From positions 1 through 64,000 of the forward strand of contig NZ_JAGFXZ010000002.1 in NCBI RefSeq assembly GCF_019038395.1: a stretch of 64,000 bases of DNA, in the 5' to 3' direction. The translations under genes were made by a program, and so were the position numbers. Source of the DNA: Acinetobacter sp. BY419. Lineage in GTDB: Bacteria; Pseudomonadota; Gammaproteobacteria; Pseudomonadales; Moraxellaceae. Under the pieces are notes generated by a model. It had not been told where the DNA came from. It ran no database searches and worked only from the letters and a program-made list of their open reading frames with translations. Shown piece after piece: positions 19,994 through 30,172 of the stretch; within the stretch, counting starts at the first letter, position 1; each line of letters opens with the position of its first letter.

Positions 19994-21121
19994 TTAGTTG
20001 TTGCGAAGGGTGACAGTTTTTTGCAGATCAGCTTCGCTAAACTTGACCCGGCTGATCTGATCGGTGCTCTCCAATCCTTGAACTACGGCAATGTTGTCGT
20101 TATAACGCTGCTCCAGTACCTGAACATTGACCTTGATAATTTTATTCTGGCGAATCACCCATACATAGGGTTTGTTCTGAATGTCCTGAATGGTATCTAG
20201 TGGAATCAGCTGTCCAGAAATCGATTGTGAACTCAGAATGTTGCCTTCAACAAAGGAGCCGATACTGAGAGAGGGAATCGTTTCATTGGGCGTGGCAAAG
20301 AATTCGATCTGGCGGCTGGCCTGATCCGCAATCGGAGAAATCCGGCTAATCACCGCGGTGAGTCGATTTGGATTGCCTTGAATGCTGTATTCGACTTGAC
20401 TGCCTAGCCTTAAGCTTGACTGCAGGTCACTGGGAACCCGTGCCTGAATTTCTAGCCGTCTTGGATCCACGATTTCAAACAGGGTTTGTCCAATTGCCAC
20501 GGTTTGGCCAGGTTCAACCTGGCGCTGGGTAATCACGCCACTGATCGGACTGGTCATGGTGCCATCACGATCTGCTTTTTCGGCAATATCGACATTGGCT
20601 TGCTGGGCGCGGACATTTTCCAGTTGTGCCTGATAATCGACCTGACTTTGTTCATATTCTACTTTTGAGATAAAGCCCTGATCAAGCAGGCGCTTTTTAC
20701 GCTGCATCATGTTTCGAGCCTGATTGGCTTGAGCTTGGGCAGAAGCCAGATTGGCACGCGCCTGTGCCAGACGGGCTGCATTGTCCTGATTATTCAGGCG
20801 GACCAGCACTTGTCCCTTGGACACCGTTTGGCCTACCTGTGCATTTACGCTGGTGGCAGTAGCAGAGACCTGTGCCTGTATACTGCTTTGATTGACCGCA
20901 CGAATGGTGCCGGTAAATACGGTTTTTTGAACTGAATTGCCAGATTTAACAACAACTAAATCTTGAGGAATAACTTCAATGGATTTGAGTATTTCGGCTT
21001 GCTGTACGGGTTCATTTTTATCACAAGCCACTAAAAACATATTTAAGCAAAGTACACTTATGATCAGTACAGAGCGCGAAGAAGGCATATTAAAATCATG
21101 AGAATGCAGTGCAGTTTGCAT
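19994..21121 (-). CDS. RND efflux membrane-fusion lipoprotein
   Basis: The periplasmic adaptor (HlyD/AcrA family) that links the pump to an outer-membrane channel. It has 375 residues with a lipobox MFLVAC near residue 33, so it is lipid-anchored. The split biotinyl-lipoyl domain is visible (AQVGQTVSKGQVLVRLNNQD and SPISGVITQRQVEPGQTV) around a coiled-coil hairpin rich in Ala and Gln (about residues 110-175). I keep the ATG at 21121 because AAGGA lies 6 bases upstream. A second ATG at 21088 is possible. It is followed at 23 bases by the permease and preceded by the coiled-coil gene. Confidence 0.92.
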   Translation of the reverse strand: MQTALHSHDFNMPSSRSVLIISVLCLNMFLVACDKNEPVQQAEILKSIEVIPQDLVVVKSGNSVQKTVFTGTIRAVNQSSIQAQVSATATSVNAQVGQTVSKGQVLVRLNNQDNAARLAQARANLASAQAQANQARNMMQRKKRLLDQGFISKVEYEQSQVDYQAQLENVRAQQANVDIAEKADRDGTMTSPISGVITQRQVEPGQTVAIGQTLFEIVDPRRLEIQARVPSDLQSSLRLGSQVEYSIQGNPNRLTAVISRISPIADQASRQIEFFATPNETIPSLSIGSFVEGNILSSQSISGQLIPLDTIQDIQNKPYVWVIRQNKIIKVNVQVLEQRYNDNIAVVQGLESTDQISRVKFSEADLQKTVTLRNN

Positions 21122-21172
21122 AAGAGTCCTTTTAGCGTGCTGTGGAGCAAAACCACGACCAGCTACTTGTAT

Positions 21173-21823
21173 TTATTCAAGTGCTTTTAAACGGGCGATA
21201 ATTTTGTCGTATTCTGCTTCCAGATTTCGATAGCGACTTTGTAAAGAATGAATATTTTCTTTTTGGGAAATGAGATTTTTCTGATTATTGTCGAGTGTGG
21301 TTTTCAGATATGCCGGTGGCGTTTTACCTTTACGTAAATATTCACGTTCCTGACGCACAAACATGACCCGATCTTTTTGCAGTTGTTTCATCTGTTCTTG
21401 CTGGAAATCGATCTGTTTTTTTAACTGGCTCAGGCTGTCGTTCTTTTTCTGTAAAGCAGTCTGGCTATTATTATAAGCACGCTTGAGTTTATGGTCTTCG
21501 GCAATCCGCTGTGCCTGTTGGGCACGTTGAGGGGCTTGTCTGATATCGGCTTCGGCGTTATAAGGGCGCGCACGCTTAATAACCTGCATATTTTGGTCAA
21601 GTGCCTCATAACCATAACGGATATGATTTGGCGTGACGTTGGTACTGATATTGGCCACACCCTTACTGTCATAATAGCGATACCAGGTGGCTTTTTGCGG
21701 GAGTTGATTGCCACTCGCACACGTTAAGCTCACCTGTAAGAGTAGCAGCACAGCAATAATGAATTGACCAGTCATTTTATTTTTATCAATGACAGCAAGT
21801 TTTTTTGAAAACTGACCCATCAT
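21173..21823 (-). CDS. DUF4124-like periplasmic coiled-coil protein
   Basis: A 216-residue protein with a hydrophobic signal segment (MTGQFIIAVLLLLQVSLTCA, from about residue 17), so the true start may be the internal ATG at residue 17. The mature part opens with TWYRYYDSKGVANISTNVTP, the pattern of DUF4124-type domains that read WYRYxDxxG near exported N-termini. It continues as a long Gln/Lys/Glu-rich coiled coil to the C-terminus. It lies 51 bases upstream of the efflux adaptor on the same strand, so it may be cotranscribed with the pump, though a functional link is only an inference. Confidence 0.65.
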   Translation of the reverse strand: MMGQFSKKLAVIDKNKMTGQFIIAVLLLLQVSLTCASGNQLPQKATWYRYYDSKGVANISTNVTPNHIRYGYEALDQNMQVIKRARPYNAEADIRQAPQRAQQAQRIAEDHKLKRAYNNSQTALQKKNDSLSQLKKQIDFQQEQMKQLQKDRVMFVRQEREYLRKGKTPPAYLKTTLDNNQKNLISQKENIHSLQSRYRNLEAEYDKIIARLKALE

Positions 21824-22110
21824 TGGCTCCCCGAATTTAAAGTTGACTAAATTACTTATTTTAAAGTAATAATCTTGTTATATTAGACTTTTATTTATGA
21901 ATTAAAAACTACCGTTAGTCAAAAAAAAATCAATAACGATAATAAAATGTGAAGCTGTTATTAAAAATCAGGTAATTTTGTCTACTTGTGTAGAAAATGT
22001 TCATTGATAATACAAGTGACTTTATGTTAAAAATGTTTATTGATCGTAATAAAATAATCCTATGAGCCTTATGGCATATAGTTTCTAAAATGGGAAGGGT
22101 TAAAACACAA

Positions 22111-22494
22111 ATGGACGATAAATTCCAAAATCTAAAAGTTATGGTGATTGATGACTCAAAGACTATTCGTCGTACTGCGGAAACTCTTCTTCAACGCGAA
22201 GGTTATGAAGTCATTACTGCAGTAGACGGTTTTGAAGCTTTGTCAAAAATTGCCGAAGCAAATCCAGATATCGTTTTTGTAGATATTATGATGCCACGCC
22301 TAGATGGTTATCAAACCTGCGCATTAATTAAAAACTCTCAGAATTACCAGAATATTCCTGTAATTATGCTATCAAGTAAAGATGGCTTGTTTGATCAGGC
22401 CAAAGGTCGTGTCGTGGGTTCAGATGAATACCTGACCAAACCTTTTAGTAAAGATGAATTGCTGAACGCAATCCGTAACCATATTAGTGCTTAA
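22111..22494 (+). CDS. pilG: twitching motility response regulator PilG
   Basis: A stand-alone CheY-like receiver of the Pil-Chp system that promotes type IV pilus extension. I start at 22111, giving 127 residues (MDDKFQNLKVMVIDDS), with GGAAGGG about 11 bases upstream. The track frame from 22090 adds seven polar residues with no better site. The acidic pocket is VIDDS, the phospho-acceptor Asp lies in FVDIMMPRLDG, and the Thr/Lys switch residues lie in IMLSSKDG and YLTKPF. It is the first gene of a run with gaps of 5-50 bp: pilG, pilH, pilI, pilJ. Confidence 0.95.
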   Translation: MDDKFQNLKVMVIDDSKTIRRTAETLLQREGYEVITAVDGFEALSKIAEANPDIVFVDIMMPRLDGYQTCALIKNSQNYQNIPVIMLSSKDGLFDQAKGRVVGSDEYLTKPFSKDELLNAIRNHISA

Positions 22495-22519
22495 TATTTG
22501 ATTTTTTTGGGGAATTGGC

Positions 22520-22888
22520 ATGGCACGTATCCTAATTGTGGATGACTCACCGACAGAAACTTTTCGCTTTAGAGAGATTCTTTCTAAACACGGCTTTGAG
22601 GTGATTGAAGCAGCCAATGGGGCCGATGGCGTCACCATGGCACAGGCAGAATTGCCGGACCTGGTCCTGATGGATGTGGTTATGCCGGGCGTGAATGGAT
22701 TTCAGGCTACCCGTCAGATTGCGCGTGGTGCGACCACCAAACACATTCCAATCGTGATTGTCAGTACCAAGGATCAGGCCACTGACCGTGTTTGGGGCAA
22801 GCGTCAAGGCGCAGCCGACTATCTAACAAAACCAGTCGATGAAAAACAATTAATAGATGTAATTAAGCAGCACCTCAATGCAGGATAA
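22520..22888 (+). CDS. pilH: twitching motility response regulator PilH
   Basis: The second CheY-like receiver of the Pil-Chp system, 122 residues. In Pseudomonas PilH counters PilG by favouring pilus retraction or acting as a phosphate sink. The acidic pair is IVDDSPTE, the acceptor Asp lies in VLMDVVMPGVNG, the switch Ser/Thr is in IVIVSTKDQ, and the conserved Lys is in YLTKPVDEK. It starts 25 bases after pilG and is followed by pilI after 5 bases, so translation is probably coupled. Confidence 0.95.
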   Translation: MARILIVDDSPTETFRFREILSKHGFEVIEAANGADGVTMAQAELPDLVLMDVVMPGVNGFQATRQIARGATTKHIPIVIVSTKDQATDRVWGKRQGAADYLTKPVDEKQLIDVIKQHLNAG

Positions 22889-22893
22889 GCTCT

Positions 22894-23430
22894 ATGGCAG
22901 CAAATGGATTTATCGAATTGCTTCGCATTGCGAAACGGGGGAATAAAAACTACGTTTCCGATGGCAATGAAGTTAACCGATGGTCGGGCATTGCTTTTGA
23001 GATGATGGGGCAGTATTTCGTTGCTCCGCTGGGGGAGGTGTCAGAAGTGATTTATCCCCCAAAATATACGCCGGTACCCAAAACGCAAGCATGGATATTG
23101 GGTCTGGCGAATATCCGGGGAAGACTGTTGTCGCTTTCTGATCTGACACAATACGTATCAGGGCAGAGCAGTCAATTTTCACCGACTCAAAAAGTATTAT
23201 GCATCAACCATAATGACCAGTATGTGGGTTTGGTCGTAGATCAAGTTTTGGGTATACAACATTTCAATAAGAAAAGTTTCTTTTCGAAGAAATCTGAATT
23301 GGATAAAAACTTACAAGAATATTGTCAGGGATTTTTCCATCAGCACAACCAGCAGTGGCATGTGTTTTTATTCAGTCGTCTGTTGCAAAATCCAAAATTT
23401 ATGAACGCATCTATAAAATTTATAAATTAA
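22894..23430 (+). CDS. pilI: CheW-like adaptor PilI
   Basis: Couples the PilJ receptor to the ChpA kinase. It has 178 residues, with a CheW fold visible from about residue 25: GIAFEMMGQYFVAPLGEVSE, then GLANIRGRLLSLSDLTQYV (the classic NxRGxxxxxxDL block) and YVGLVVDQVLGIQHF. Its place between pilH and pilJ is the conserved order for this cluster. The gap to pilJ is 46 bases. Confidence 0.93.
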   Translation: MAANGFIELLRIAKRGNKNYVSDGNEVNRWSGIAFEMMGQYFVAPLGEVSEVIYPPKYTPVPKTQAWILGLANIRGRLLSLSDLTQYVSGQSSQFSPTQKVLCINHNDQYVGLVVDQVLGIQHFNKKSFFSKKSELDKNLQEYCQGFFHQHNQQWHVFLFSRLLQNPKFMNASIKFIN

Positions 23431-23476
23431 ATGTCGCGCTCGAAAGTAATCAAGGCGTCAACCGGGGAGAGGCTGC

Positions 23477-25549
23477 ATGGGCTTTAAACTTAAAAAGAAA
23501 AATACAGGTGAAAGCACTAGCCGCAAAGGCGGTAATGCTTTTTTAGCTAAGATTCAAACGCAAATAGATCAGTTATCACGTGCCTTTGGTGATAGTGAAA
23601 AGTCAAAACCGCTGATTTATTGGGCAGCAGGCTGTCTTTTGGCCGCACTGATCACTTTATTGGTTCTTTTTTATAGTGTGCCTCGTGCCAACGAACTCAC
23701 TCAAAGTCTGGGTGATTTACGTCTCCTCTCGCAAACGATTTCGCGCCAGGCGACTGAAGCGACAGCTTCAGGGACTCCTGAGGCCATGAAGAATCTGTCT
23801 AACTCGCAAAAAGCTTTTGCCGAGAACCTTGAGACAGTTAAAAGTATTCACTCGAATAATAATGCATTACAAGCTGTTGATAAACAGTGGACAGAAGTAT
23901 CGAGCAGCATTGATCTGATTACCTCGCAACAAAAGATCATTAACCAGTTATACGACACCAACATCGCGATTGGTGAAGCGATTCCGGGAATTCAGGCAGA
24001 ATATAACTTGATGGTCGACCAGATGGCACGTCAAGAAATGCCAGCGAACCAGGTCGTTATTGCCAAAAACCAGGTGTTCATTGCAGAACGTATTTTACGT
24101 TCGATCAGCTTGGTGCTGACTGGTAGTGATGGCTCACGTGAATCTGCAGATGACTTCAGTGCAGATACCGAAACCTTCGGTTCTTATCTGAATGCACAGT
24201 TAAACGGGTCTGCGGAACTGGGCGTACAGCGTATTACTGATCCGACTCTGCGTGAATCACTTGAGGGAATTAAAGCTGAATATGATGATGTACTCGAATC
24301 AGCATCTGCGATTATTCTTAAGAACTCTACCCAGATCGTAAAGGTTCGTCAGGCCGCTGCATCTATTTTTTCCCAGTCTGATGTGCTCTTAGACAACCTG
24401 AATAAATTATCGGGTAACTCAGGTCTTAAAACGGTTGTTCCTGCAGCCTTGTTGATCGCATTCTTACTTGGTTTCTTATTTTTCGTATTTAAGTTGCTCT
24501 CTCTGCGTGGCGTATCGGATAAACAGCGTGTAGGCCGTTTACAAGAAGAATATGACCGTAACCAGAATGCAATTTTGCGTTTACTCGATGAGATTGCTGA
24601 TCTTGCTGATGGTGACTTACGTTCATATGCAACCGTATCTGAAGACTTTACTGGTGCGATTGCCGACTCGATTAACTTTGCAATCGACCAGTTACGTGAC
24701 CTGGTATCGCGTATTACTGAAACTTCGCAAGAGGTTGCACAATATACCGCGACCACACAAAGCATTACCAACCAGTTGGCCGAAGCATCTGAACATCAGG
24801 CACAAGAAATTGCTGGTGCTTCTGCAGCGATTAACGAAATGGCCCTATCGATTGACCAGGTATCTGCCAACGCCGATGAATCTGCTGTGGTAGCAGACCG
24901 TTCAGTACAGATTGCTGCAAACGGCGCAGATGTTGTACAACGCTCGATTGAAGGTATGGACACGATTCGTGAACAGATTCAGGAAACCTCAAAACGTATT
25001 AAACGTCTGGGTGAGTCTTCTCAGGAAATTGGTAACATCGTTGCCCTGATTAACGATATTGCCGACCAGACCAACATCCTGGCATTGAACGCAGCAATTC
25101 AGGCATCGATGGCCGGTGAAGCAGGGCGTGGTTTCGCGGTTGTAGCCGATGAAGTACAGCGTCTTGCGGAACGTTCTGCATCAGCAACCAAGCAGATCGA
25201 AGGCCTGGTAAAAACCATTCAGACGGATACTAACGAAGCCGTTATTTCGATGGAACAAACCACATCGGAAGTTGTACGTGGTGCGAACTTGTCTAAAGAT
25301 GCCGGTGTGGCACTGGATGAGATTCAAAACGTATCGACCAATCTGGCGAAACTGATTGCGAACATTTCTGATGCTGCAAAACTGCAGTCTGCATCTGCGG
25401 GTCATATTGCGACCACGATGACTGTTGTACAGGAAATTACCTCGCAAACCACCAGTGCAACCTTCGATACAGCACGTTCGGTATCTGAACTGGCTAACAT
25501 GGCTGATGCATTACGTGAGTCTGTATCTGACTTTAAACTACCAGAATAA
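23477..25549 (+). CDS. pilJ: methyl-accepting chemotaxis protein PilJ
   Basis: The inner-membrane receptor of the Pil-Chp system, which in Pseudomonas senses surface contact through pilin. It has 690 residues. A cytoplasmic leader precedes a membrane helix ([20 protein letters not shown] near residue 52). The periplasmic part is helical with two PilJ-type repeats. A second membrane helix ([20 protein letters not shown], near residue 320) leads to a HAMP domain and a signalling coiled coil. The conserved tip [20 protein letters not shown] is near residue 530. No methyltransferase (pilK) gene follows it. Confidence 0.95.
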   Translation: MGFKLKKKNTGESTSRKGGNAFLAKIQTQIDQLSRAFGDSEKSKPLIYWAAGCLLAALITLLVLFYSVPRANELTQSLGDLRLLSQTISRQATEATASGTPEAMKNLSNSQKAFAENLETVKSIHSNNNALQAVDKQWTEVSSSIDLITSQQKIINQLYDTNIAIGEAIPGIQAEYNLMVDQMARQEMPANQVVIAKNQVFIAERILRSISLVLTGSDGSRESADDFSADTETFGSYLNAQLNGSAELGVQRITDPTLRESLEGIKAEYDDVLESASAIILKNSTQIVKVRQAAASIFSQSDVLLDNLNKLSGNSGLKTVVPAALLIAFLLGFLFFVFKLLSLRGVSDKQRVGRLQEEYDRNQNAILRLLDEIADLADGDLRSYATVSEDFTGAIADSINFAIDQLRDLVSRITETSQEVAQYTATTQSITNQLAEASEHQAQEIAGASAAINEMALSIDQVSANADESAVVADRSVQIAANGADVVQRSIEGMDTIREQIQETSKRIKRLGESSQEIGNIVALINDIADQTNILALNAAIQASMAGEAGRGFAVVADEVQRLAERSASATKQIEGLVKTIQTDTNEAVISMEQTTSEVVRGANLSKDAGVALDEIQNVSTNLAKLIANISDAAKLQSASAGHIATTMTVVQEITSQTTSATFDTARSVSELANMADALRESVSDFKLPE

Positions 25550-25569
25550 AGTTAGACATGATGGGGAAA

Positions 25570-25595
25570 TGTGTCTTGACTGCGGTTGAGACACA
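25570..25595 (+). other. hairpin between pilJ and chpA
   Basis: The arms TGTGTCT and AGACACA sit 20 bp after the pilJ stop in a 168-bp gap, with no T tract after them. It may weaken readthrough into chpA or protect the upstream mRNA end. Confidence 0.45.
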
Positions 25596-25717
25596 TTCAA
25601 AAAATACAGATAAAGCCTCGACAAGATGTACTTAACCTTCATACGTTAGGTATCGCGTGACAGTCACAATTAAGTTTGAGCGCCCTTCTTGGCGGCATAA
25701 CGTAAGAAGCATGAGCT

Positions 25718-28700
25718 ATGAAAGAAATATTAAAAAATTTAGTTGAAACGACAACGCTTCCTGAAGATAGTTATCTTGACCAAGATGCAGAAATTCTTGA
25801 AATTTTTGTTGAGGAAATCGAAGAGATCTTCGTTGAATTAAATGCTTTATTTCCAGAATGGTTGACTAATCCAGATCATCAAGAAAATCTGAAGACCATT
25901 CGCCGCCATTTTCATACCCTAAAAGGTTCAGGCCGCATGGTCGGTGCTAAATCGGCAGGGGAAATGGCCTGGGCGGTTGAAGATACGCTCAACCGGGTCT
26001 TGTCCGGTTCGATTCAGCTGACGCCAACGGTACAAAAGTTTGTGCAGGCAGCACTCAATGTCTATCAATACACCTTATATCCGAAATTCAAACAGATCCT
26101 GGAATTGGATGTAGATCTACGTCCAATGGTACTCTTGGGACAACAATTACAACAAAACCTTTCACCTGAACCTGCGCTAGAAGAATTATTGGCCTTGGCC
26201 GATCATTTGACTGCCGAAGGTCAGAGCACGGGGCTGGAAATTGCAGAAAGTGATGAAAATGCAATTGCTGCAATCACAGCGCCAGTCCAGATCACAGTTC
26301 GTAGCGATATCGAAGAGACTGTGGCAATCTTTATTGAAGAAGCCGAAGAGCATCTGGAAACGATAGCGACTTTCCTTCGAACTGAAGATGAAAAATCACA
26401 AGATTATAATGCCCTGATTCGTGCCATTCATACCTTGCGTGGCAGTTCATCAATGGCGCAGATTGACCAGATTTTTGAAGCCAGCACTAAAGTAGAGCAT
26501 CTCTTCAAGACCTTGCTGCAAGATGAAATTGTCTCGACCTCGAAAGAAACCGCCTTACTGATTCAGTATGCCGAGTTCGTCAGTGATTATCTGCATTTGC
26601 TACGTCAGGGCAATACCGAAAAACTGGATACGGTCTATGCAACCTTTGAGCGTGTCTGGCATGATTATGGCTTTGCGGTTACTGAAACGAATAGTATTCA
26701 GACGCAAGGCCTCGTGTCCAAACTGGTTGAGCTAGATATTGATCTGTTACTTGATGCCGAGTTTGAATTTGATAAACGCGCACGAGTCGATTATCCGGAA
26801 TATATACAGGCACTCAGCCAGCAGGCTGCGGAATTATTGGCACATACTGAGAGCCGGGCAGCGCAAGGTATTCATGAATTCACTGCCGATCTGAAATTGG
26901 CTTATGATGCGCTGCTTGAAAAGCCTGTGCTGTTAAACAGCGATTATGCCTATGAACTGTTCGCACAGGCGCATCAGGAATTCATCCATCTGTTTGATAC
27001 CCTGGCCGCAGGACAGCGCGTCATTTTAAATGATGAGACTCAAAAAGTACTCAGCGAACTGTCTGCCTTTGTACAGCAGGATTTCGAAATATTTGCTGAA
27101 GATTCTGCGGATCAGAATGTTGAGCTAACCTCAGAGGCCGGACAGGCGGCTGAAGGTGTAGCGACAGGCAGTGTCGATTTTGCGGGCTTGAGCCAACGCA
27201 TCGCTGCTGATCGTCAGCAGCAGCAAAGTGCTGAAACCAACCGTGATTTCGATGAAGAATTGTTAAGTATCTTCCTGGAAGAAGCGGATGAGTTGCTGGC
27301 AGGTATTGATGAAGATCTGAATACCTGGAGCAAAAAACAGGATGATACGACTTCACTGAACAACCTGATGCGTCATTTGCATACCTTAAAAGGTGGTGCA
27401 AACATGATTGCGGCTTCACATATCGGTTTGATTGCGCATGAACTGGAAAGTATTTATGAGCGGGTGATCCGTCAACAAATTGCCGTAACACCTGCTTTAA
27501 TCCAGATTATCCGTCTGGTACAGGACAACGTTTCCGATCGTATTCAATCCATTCGGGATGACAGTCTTGATTATCCTGCAACAGAAGCCATTGCGATTCT
27601 GCAAAATATTCAGGCACTGAGTTCTGGACAAACTGTAACTCCTGTTGAGCGCGCGAGCGCTGCAATTAAAGTTACTGAAGCCGAAGTGACTTTGATTGCT
27701 GAACCGCAACCTGAAGATGCAACGGTGACTGAACAGCTTGTAACTGATCTTACTGCACCTGAAGAATTACTAGACGCTTCAGAGTCTTCTGATGCTGCTG
27801 ACGATATGCCAGTAGAACGTTCAGAAGAAGATGAACTGAAATCCATTGTTGAAGAATCTTTCCTGGAAGAATCCGAAGAGATTCTGGCCAATGCCGAGAA
27901 ACTGCTTAACCAATGGTTTGATCAGCGTAGTGACCGTAGTTTATTACTACAGTTACAGCGTGCCGCCCACAGTATCAAGGGTGGCGCACGTATGCTTGTT
28001 GTGGAAGAAGTGGCCAGCATTGCCTATGAGCTGGAAACAACTTTCGAACAGTTTGCGGTCTATCAGTTTAACTCGAATGCCTATGATGGCTTGTTGCAGA
28101 AAACACTGGTCTGGTTAAGACAGGCGATTTTCCAGCACGATTATAGCGGTTTTGAACAGCTTCACAGTAGTCTGAAAAAGATTGCTTATGTGGACGTCAC
28201 TGCGCAATTGCCTGAACGTCTGGCGAAAACAGACAACCTGGTGGTCAGCGCCGACTTCGGCTTTGTAGAAGGTGATGGTACTGAGCCGCCACAAATGATG
28301 GGTGAGTGGACGAATACCGGAGCCAGCGATAGCAATAACGAGATGATCCGTATTTCTGCTGATCTGGTCGAGAAGATGATTGACCTGTCTGGTGAGAATT
28401 CGATTAACCGTTCGCGTATCGAGATGGACCTGGGCCAGCTTGGCAATACCTTGAACGAGATGGAACTGGCCATCAAGCGTCTTGCCGACCAGTTGCGTCG
28501 AATGGAAGGCGAGCTGGAATCACAGATTATTGCCAAACACGGTTCAGAGAACTCGCGCTATGCTGACTTTGACCCGCTGGAAATGGATCAGTATTCATCA
28601 CTGAACCAGCTGTCCAAGTCGCTGGCAGAATCGGCATCGGACCTGGTCGACTTCAAGAGCACCCTGGCTGACAAGATTCGCGAAACCGAAGGGCTGTTAT

Positions 28701-30169
28701 TGCAACAGTCCCGTATTCAGGCCGAGATTCAGGAAAGCCTGATGCGTACCCGTCTGGTCCCGTTTGACCGGATGTTACCGCGTTTACAGCGTATCGTGCG
28801 TCAAACCTCGACTACCTTGAACCGTCCTGCAGAACTGATTGTGCAGAATACTGAAGGTGAACTGGACCGTAATATTCTGGAACGTCTGGTTACTCCATTT
28901 GAGCATATGCTGCGTAATGCGATTGACCATGGTCTGGAAGATACTGCAGACCGTATCGCACTGAACAAGCCGAAAGTCGGCTCGATTATCTTGAATATCA
29001 GCCGTCAGGGGACCGATGTAATCGTGTCCTTTAGTGATGATGGTAAAGGGATCGATGCAGACAAGATTCGTGAAAAAGCCCTGAGTCTGGATCTGATCAA
29101 AGCTGATCAGATCATCGATCAGGAAGAGATCCTGCAATTGATTTTCCATCCTGGTTTCAGTACCGCAAAAGCCGTCACCCAGATTTCTGGTCGCGGTGTC
29201 GGTCTGGATGTGGTGCAAAGTGAAATCAAGTCGCTGGGTGGTCATGTTTCGGTCAGTTCACAACGGGGTCAAGGTACTATCTTCACGATTCGTGTACCGA
29301 CTACCGTAGCGGTCAGCGATGCCTTGATGGTGAAAGCGGGCGATCAGCAATATGCGATTTCTCTGGCGCAGATTGACCGAATCGTACGTATTGCTCCGAC
29401 TACATTAGAAACTTACTTCAACAGTAAAGATGACTATTTCAAGATCGATGGCGAAAACTACAAGCTGCGTTATCTGTCTGAATTTGTCGGCAACCAGCCG
29501 ATTCCACGTCTGAATAATGTTGGACACTCATTGCCGGTGCTCCTGATCAAAGGTAATAGTGGTCAAACCATTGCCTTGCTGGTCGATCAGCTGGTCGGTT
29601 CACGAGCGCAAATTGTAGTGAAATCGATTGGACAGCAGTTTGCCAATATCGGGGTAGTGGCCGGTGCCACAATTCTGGGTGATGGTCAGGTTTGTCTGAT
29701 TCTCGATGGACAGAATGTTGCCCGTCAGATTCAGGCGACACCGCGTGTCAAACAGCTTCATGATCAGCGTGATGGTTCGCGTTATTCCAGTGCACGTCGT
29801 CTGGTGATGATTGTCGATGACTCAGTGACCGTACGTAAGGTGACTTCGCGTCTGCTTGAGCGTCAAGGCTATGATATTGTTACCGCCAAAGATGGTGTGG
29901 ATGCGATCGAGCAGCTTGAAAATGTCAGACCGGATCTGATGTTGCTCGATATCGAAATGCCGCGTATGGATGGTTTTGAAGTAACGAATCTGGTTCGTCA
30001 CCATGATATTCACCGTGACCTGCCGATTATCATGATTACCTCACGTACCGGTGAGAAGCATCGTGAACGTGCATTCAGTCTGGGTGTGACCCACTATATG
30101 GGTAAACCTTTCCAGGAAGCGGAACTGCTGGCCAATATCCAACAACTGATTGCTGAAAAACAGGGGTAA
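25718..30169 (+). CDS. chpA: hybrid histidine kinase ChpA (CheA type)
   Basis: The kinase of the Pil-Chp system, phosphorylating PilG and PilH. It has 1483 residues. Four phosphotransfer domains carry their His at residues 66 (HTLKGSG), 238 (HTLRGSS), 555 (HTLKGGA) and 751 (HSIKGGA). Dimerisation helices (about 880-1000) and the ATPase domain follow, with N-box HMLRNAIDHGLED near 1066 and glycine boxes SDDGKGID and ISGRGVGLDVV. A CheW-like domain spans about 1215-1350 and a C-terminal receiver carries acceptor Asp1411 (LLDIEMPRMDG). Pseudomonas ChpA is much longer, with more Xpt domains, so this is a reduced form. Confidence 0.95.
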   Translation: MKEILKNLVETTTLPEDSYLDQDAEILEIFVEEIEEIFVELNALFPEWLTNPDHQENLKTIRRHFHTLKGSGRMVGAKSAGEMAWAVEDTLNRVLSGSIQLTPTVQKFVQAALNVYQYTLYPKFKQILELDVDLRPMVLLGQQLQQNLSPEPALEELLALADHLTAEGQSTGLEIAESDENAIAAITAPVQITVRSDIEETVAIFIEEAEEHLETIATFLRTEDEKSQDYNALIRAIHTLRGSSSMAQIDQIFEASTKVEHLFKTLLQDEIVSTSKETALLIQYAEFVSDYLHLLRQGNTEKLDTVYATFERVWHDYGFAVTETNSIQTQGLVSKLVELDIDLLLDAEFEFDKRARVDYPEYIQALSQQAAELLAHTESRAAQGIHEFTADLKLAYDALLEKPVLLNSDYAYELFAQAHQEFIHLFDTLAAGQRVILNDETQKVLSELSAFVQQDFEIFAEDSADQNVELTSEAGQAAEGVATGSVDFAGLSQRIAADRQQQQSAETNRDFDEELLSIFLEEADELLAGIDEDLNTWSKKQDDTTSLNNLMRHLHTLKGGANMIAASHIGLIAHELESIYERVIRQQIAVTPALIQIIRLVQDNVSDRIQSIRDDSLDYPATEAIAILQNIQALSSGQTVTPVERASAAIKVTEAEVTLIAEPQPEDATVTEQLVTDLTAPEELLDASESSDAADDMPVERSEEDELKSIVEESFLEESEEILANAEKLLNQWFDQRSDRSLLLQLQRAAHSIKGGARMLVVEEVASIAYELETTFEQFAVYQFNSNAYDGLLQKTLVWLRQAIFQHDYSGFEQLHSSLKKIAYVDVTAQLPERLAKTDNLVVSADFGFVEGDGTEPPQMMGEWTNTGASDSNNEMIRISADLVEKMIDLSGENSINRSRIEMDLGQLGNTLNEMELAIKRLADQLRRMEGELESQIIAKHGSENSRYADFDPLEMDQYSSLNQLSKSLAESASDLVDFKSTLADKIRETEGLLLQQSRIQAEIQESLMRTRLVPFDRMLPRLQRIVRQTSTTLNRPAELIVQNTEGELDRNILERLVTPFEHMLRNAIDHGLEDTADRIALNKPKVGSIILNISRQGTDVIVSFSDDGKGIDADKIREKALSLDLIKADQIIDQEEILQLIFHPGFSTAKAVTQISGRGVGLDVVQSEIKSLGGHVSVSSQRGQGTIFTIRVPTTVAVSDALMVKAGDQQYAISLAQIDRIVRIAPTTLETYFNSKDDYFKIDGENYKLRYLSEFVGNQPIPRLNNVGHSLPVLLIKGNSGQTIALLVDQLVGSRAQIVVKSIGQQFANIGVVAGATILGDGQVCLILDGQNVARQIQATPRVKQLHDQRDGSRYSSARRLVMIVDDSVTVRKVTSRLLERQGYDIVTAKDGVDAIEQLENVRPDLMLLDIEMPRMDGFEVTNLVRHHDIHRDLPIIMITSRTGEKHRERAFSLGVTHYMGKPFQEAELLANIQQLIAEKQG

Positions 30170-30172
30170 TAC

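Noticed and set aside
28784..29245. A 153-codon minus-strand ORF
   Set aside because: It is an antisense frame of the ChpA ATPase region.
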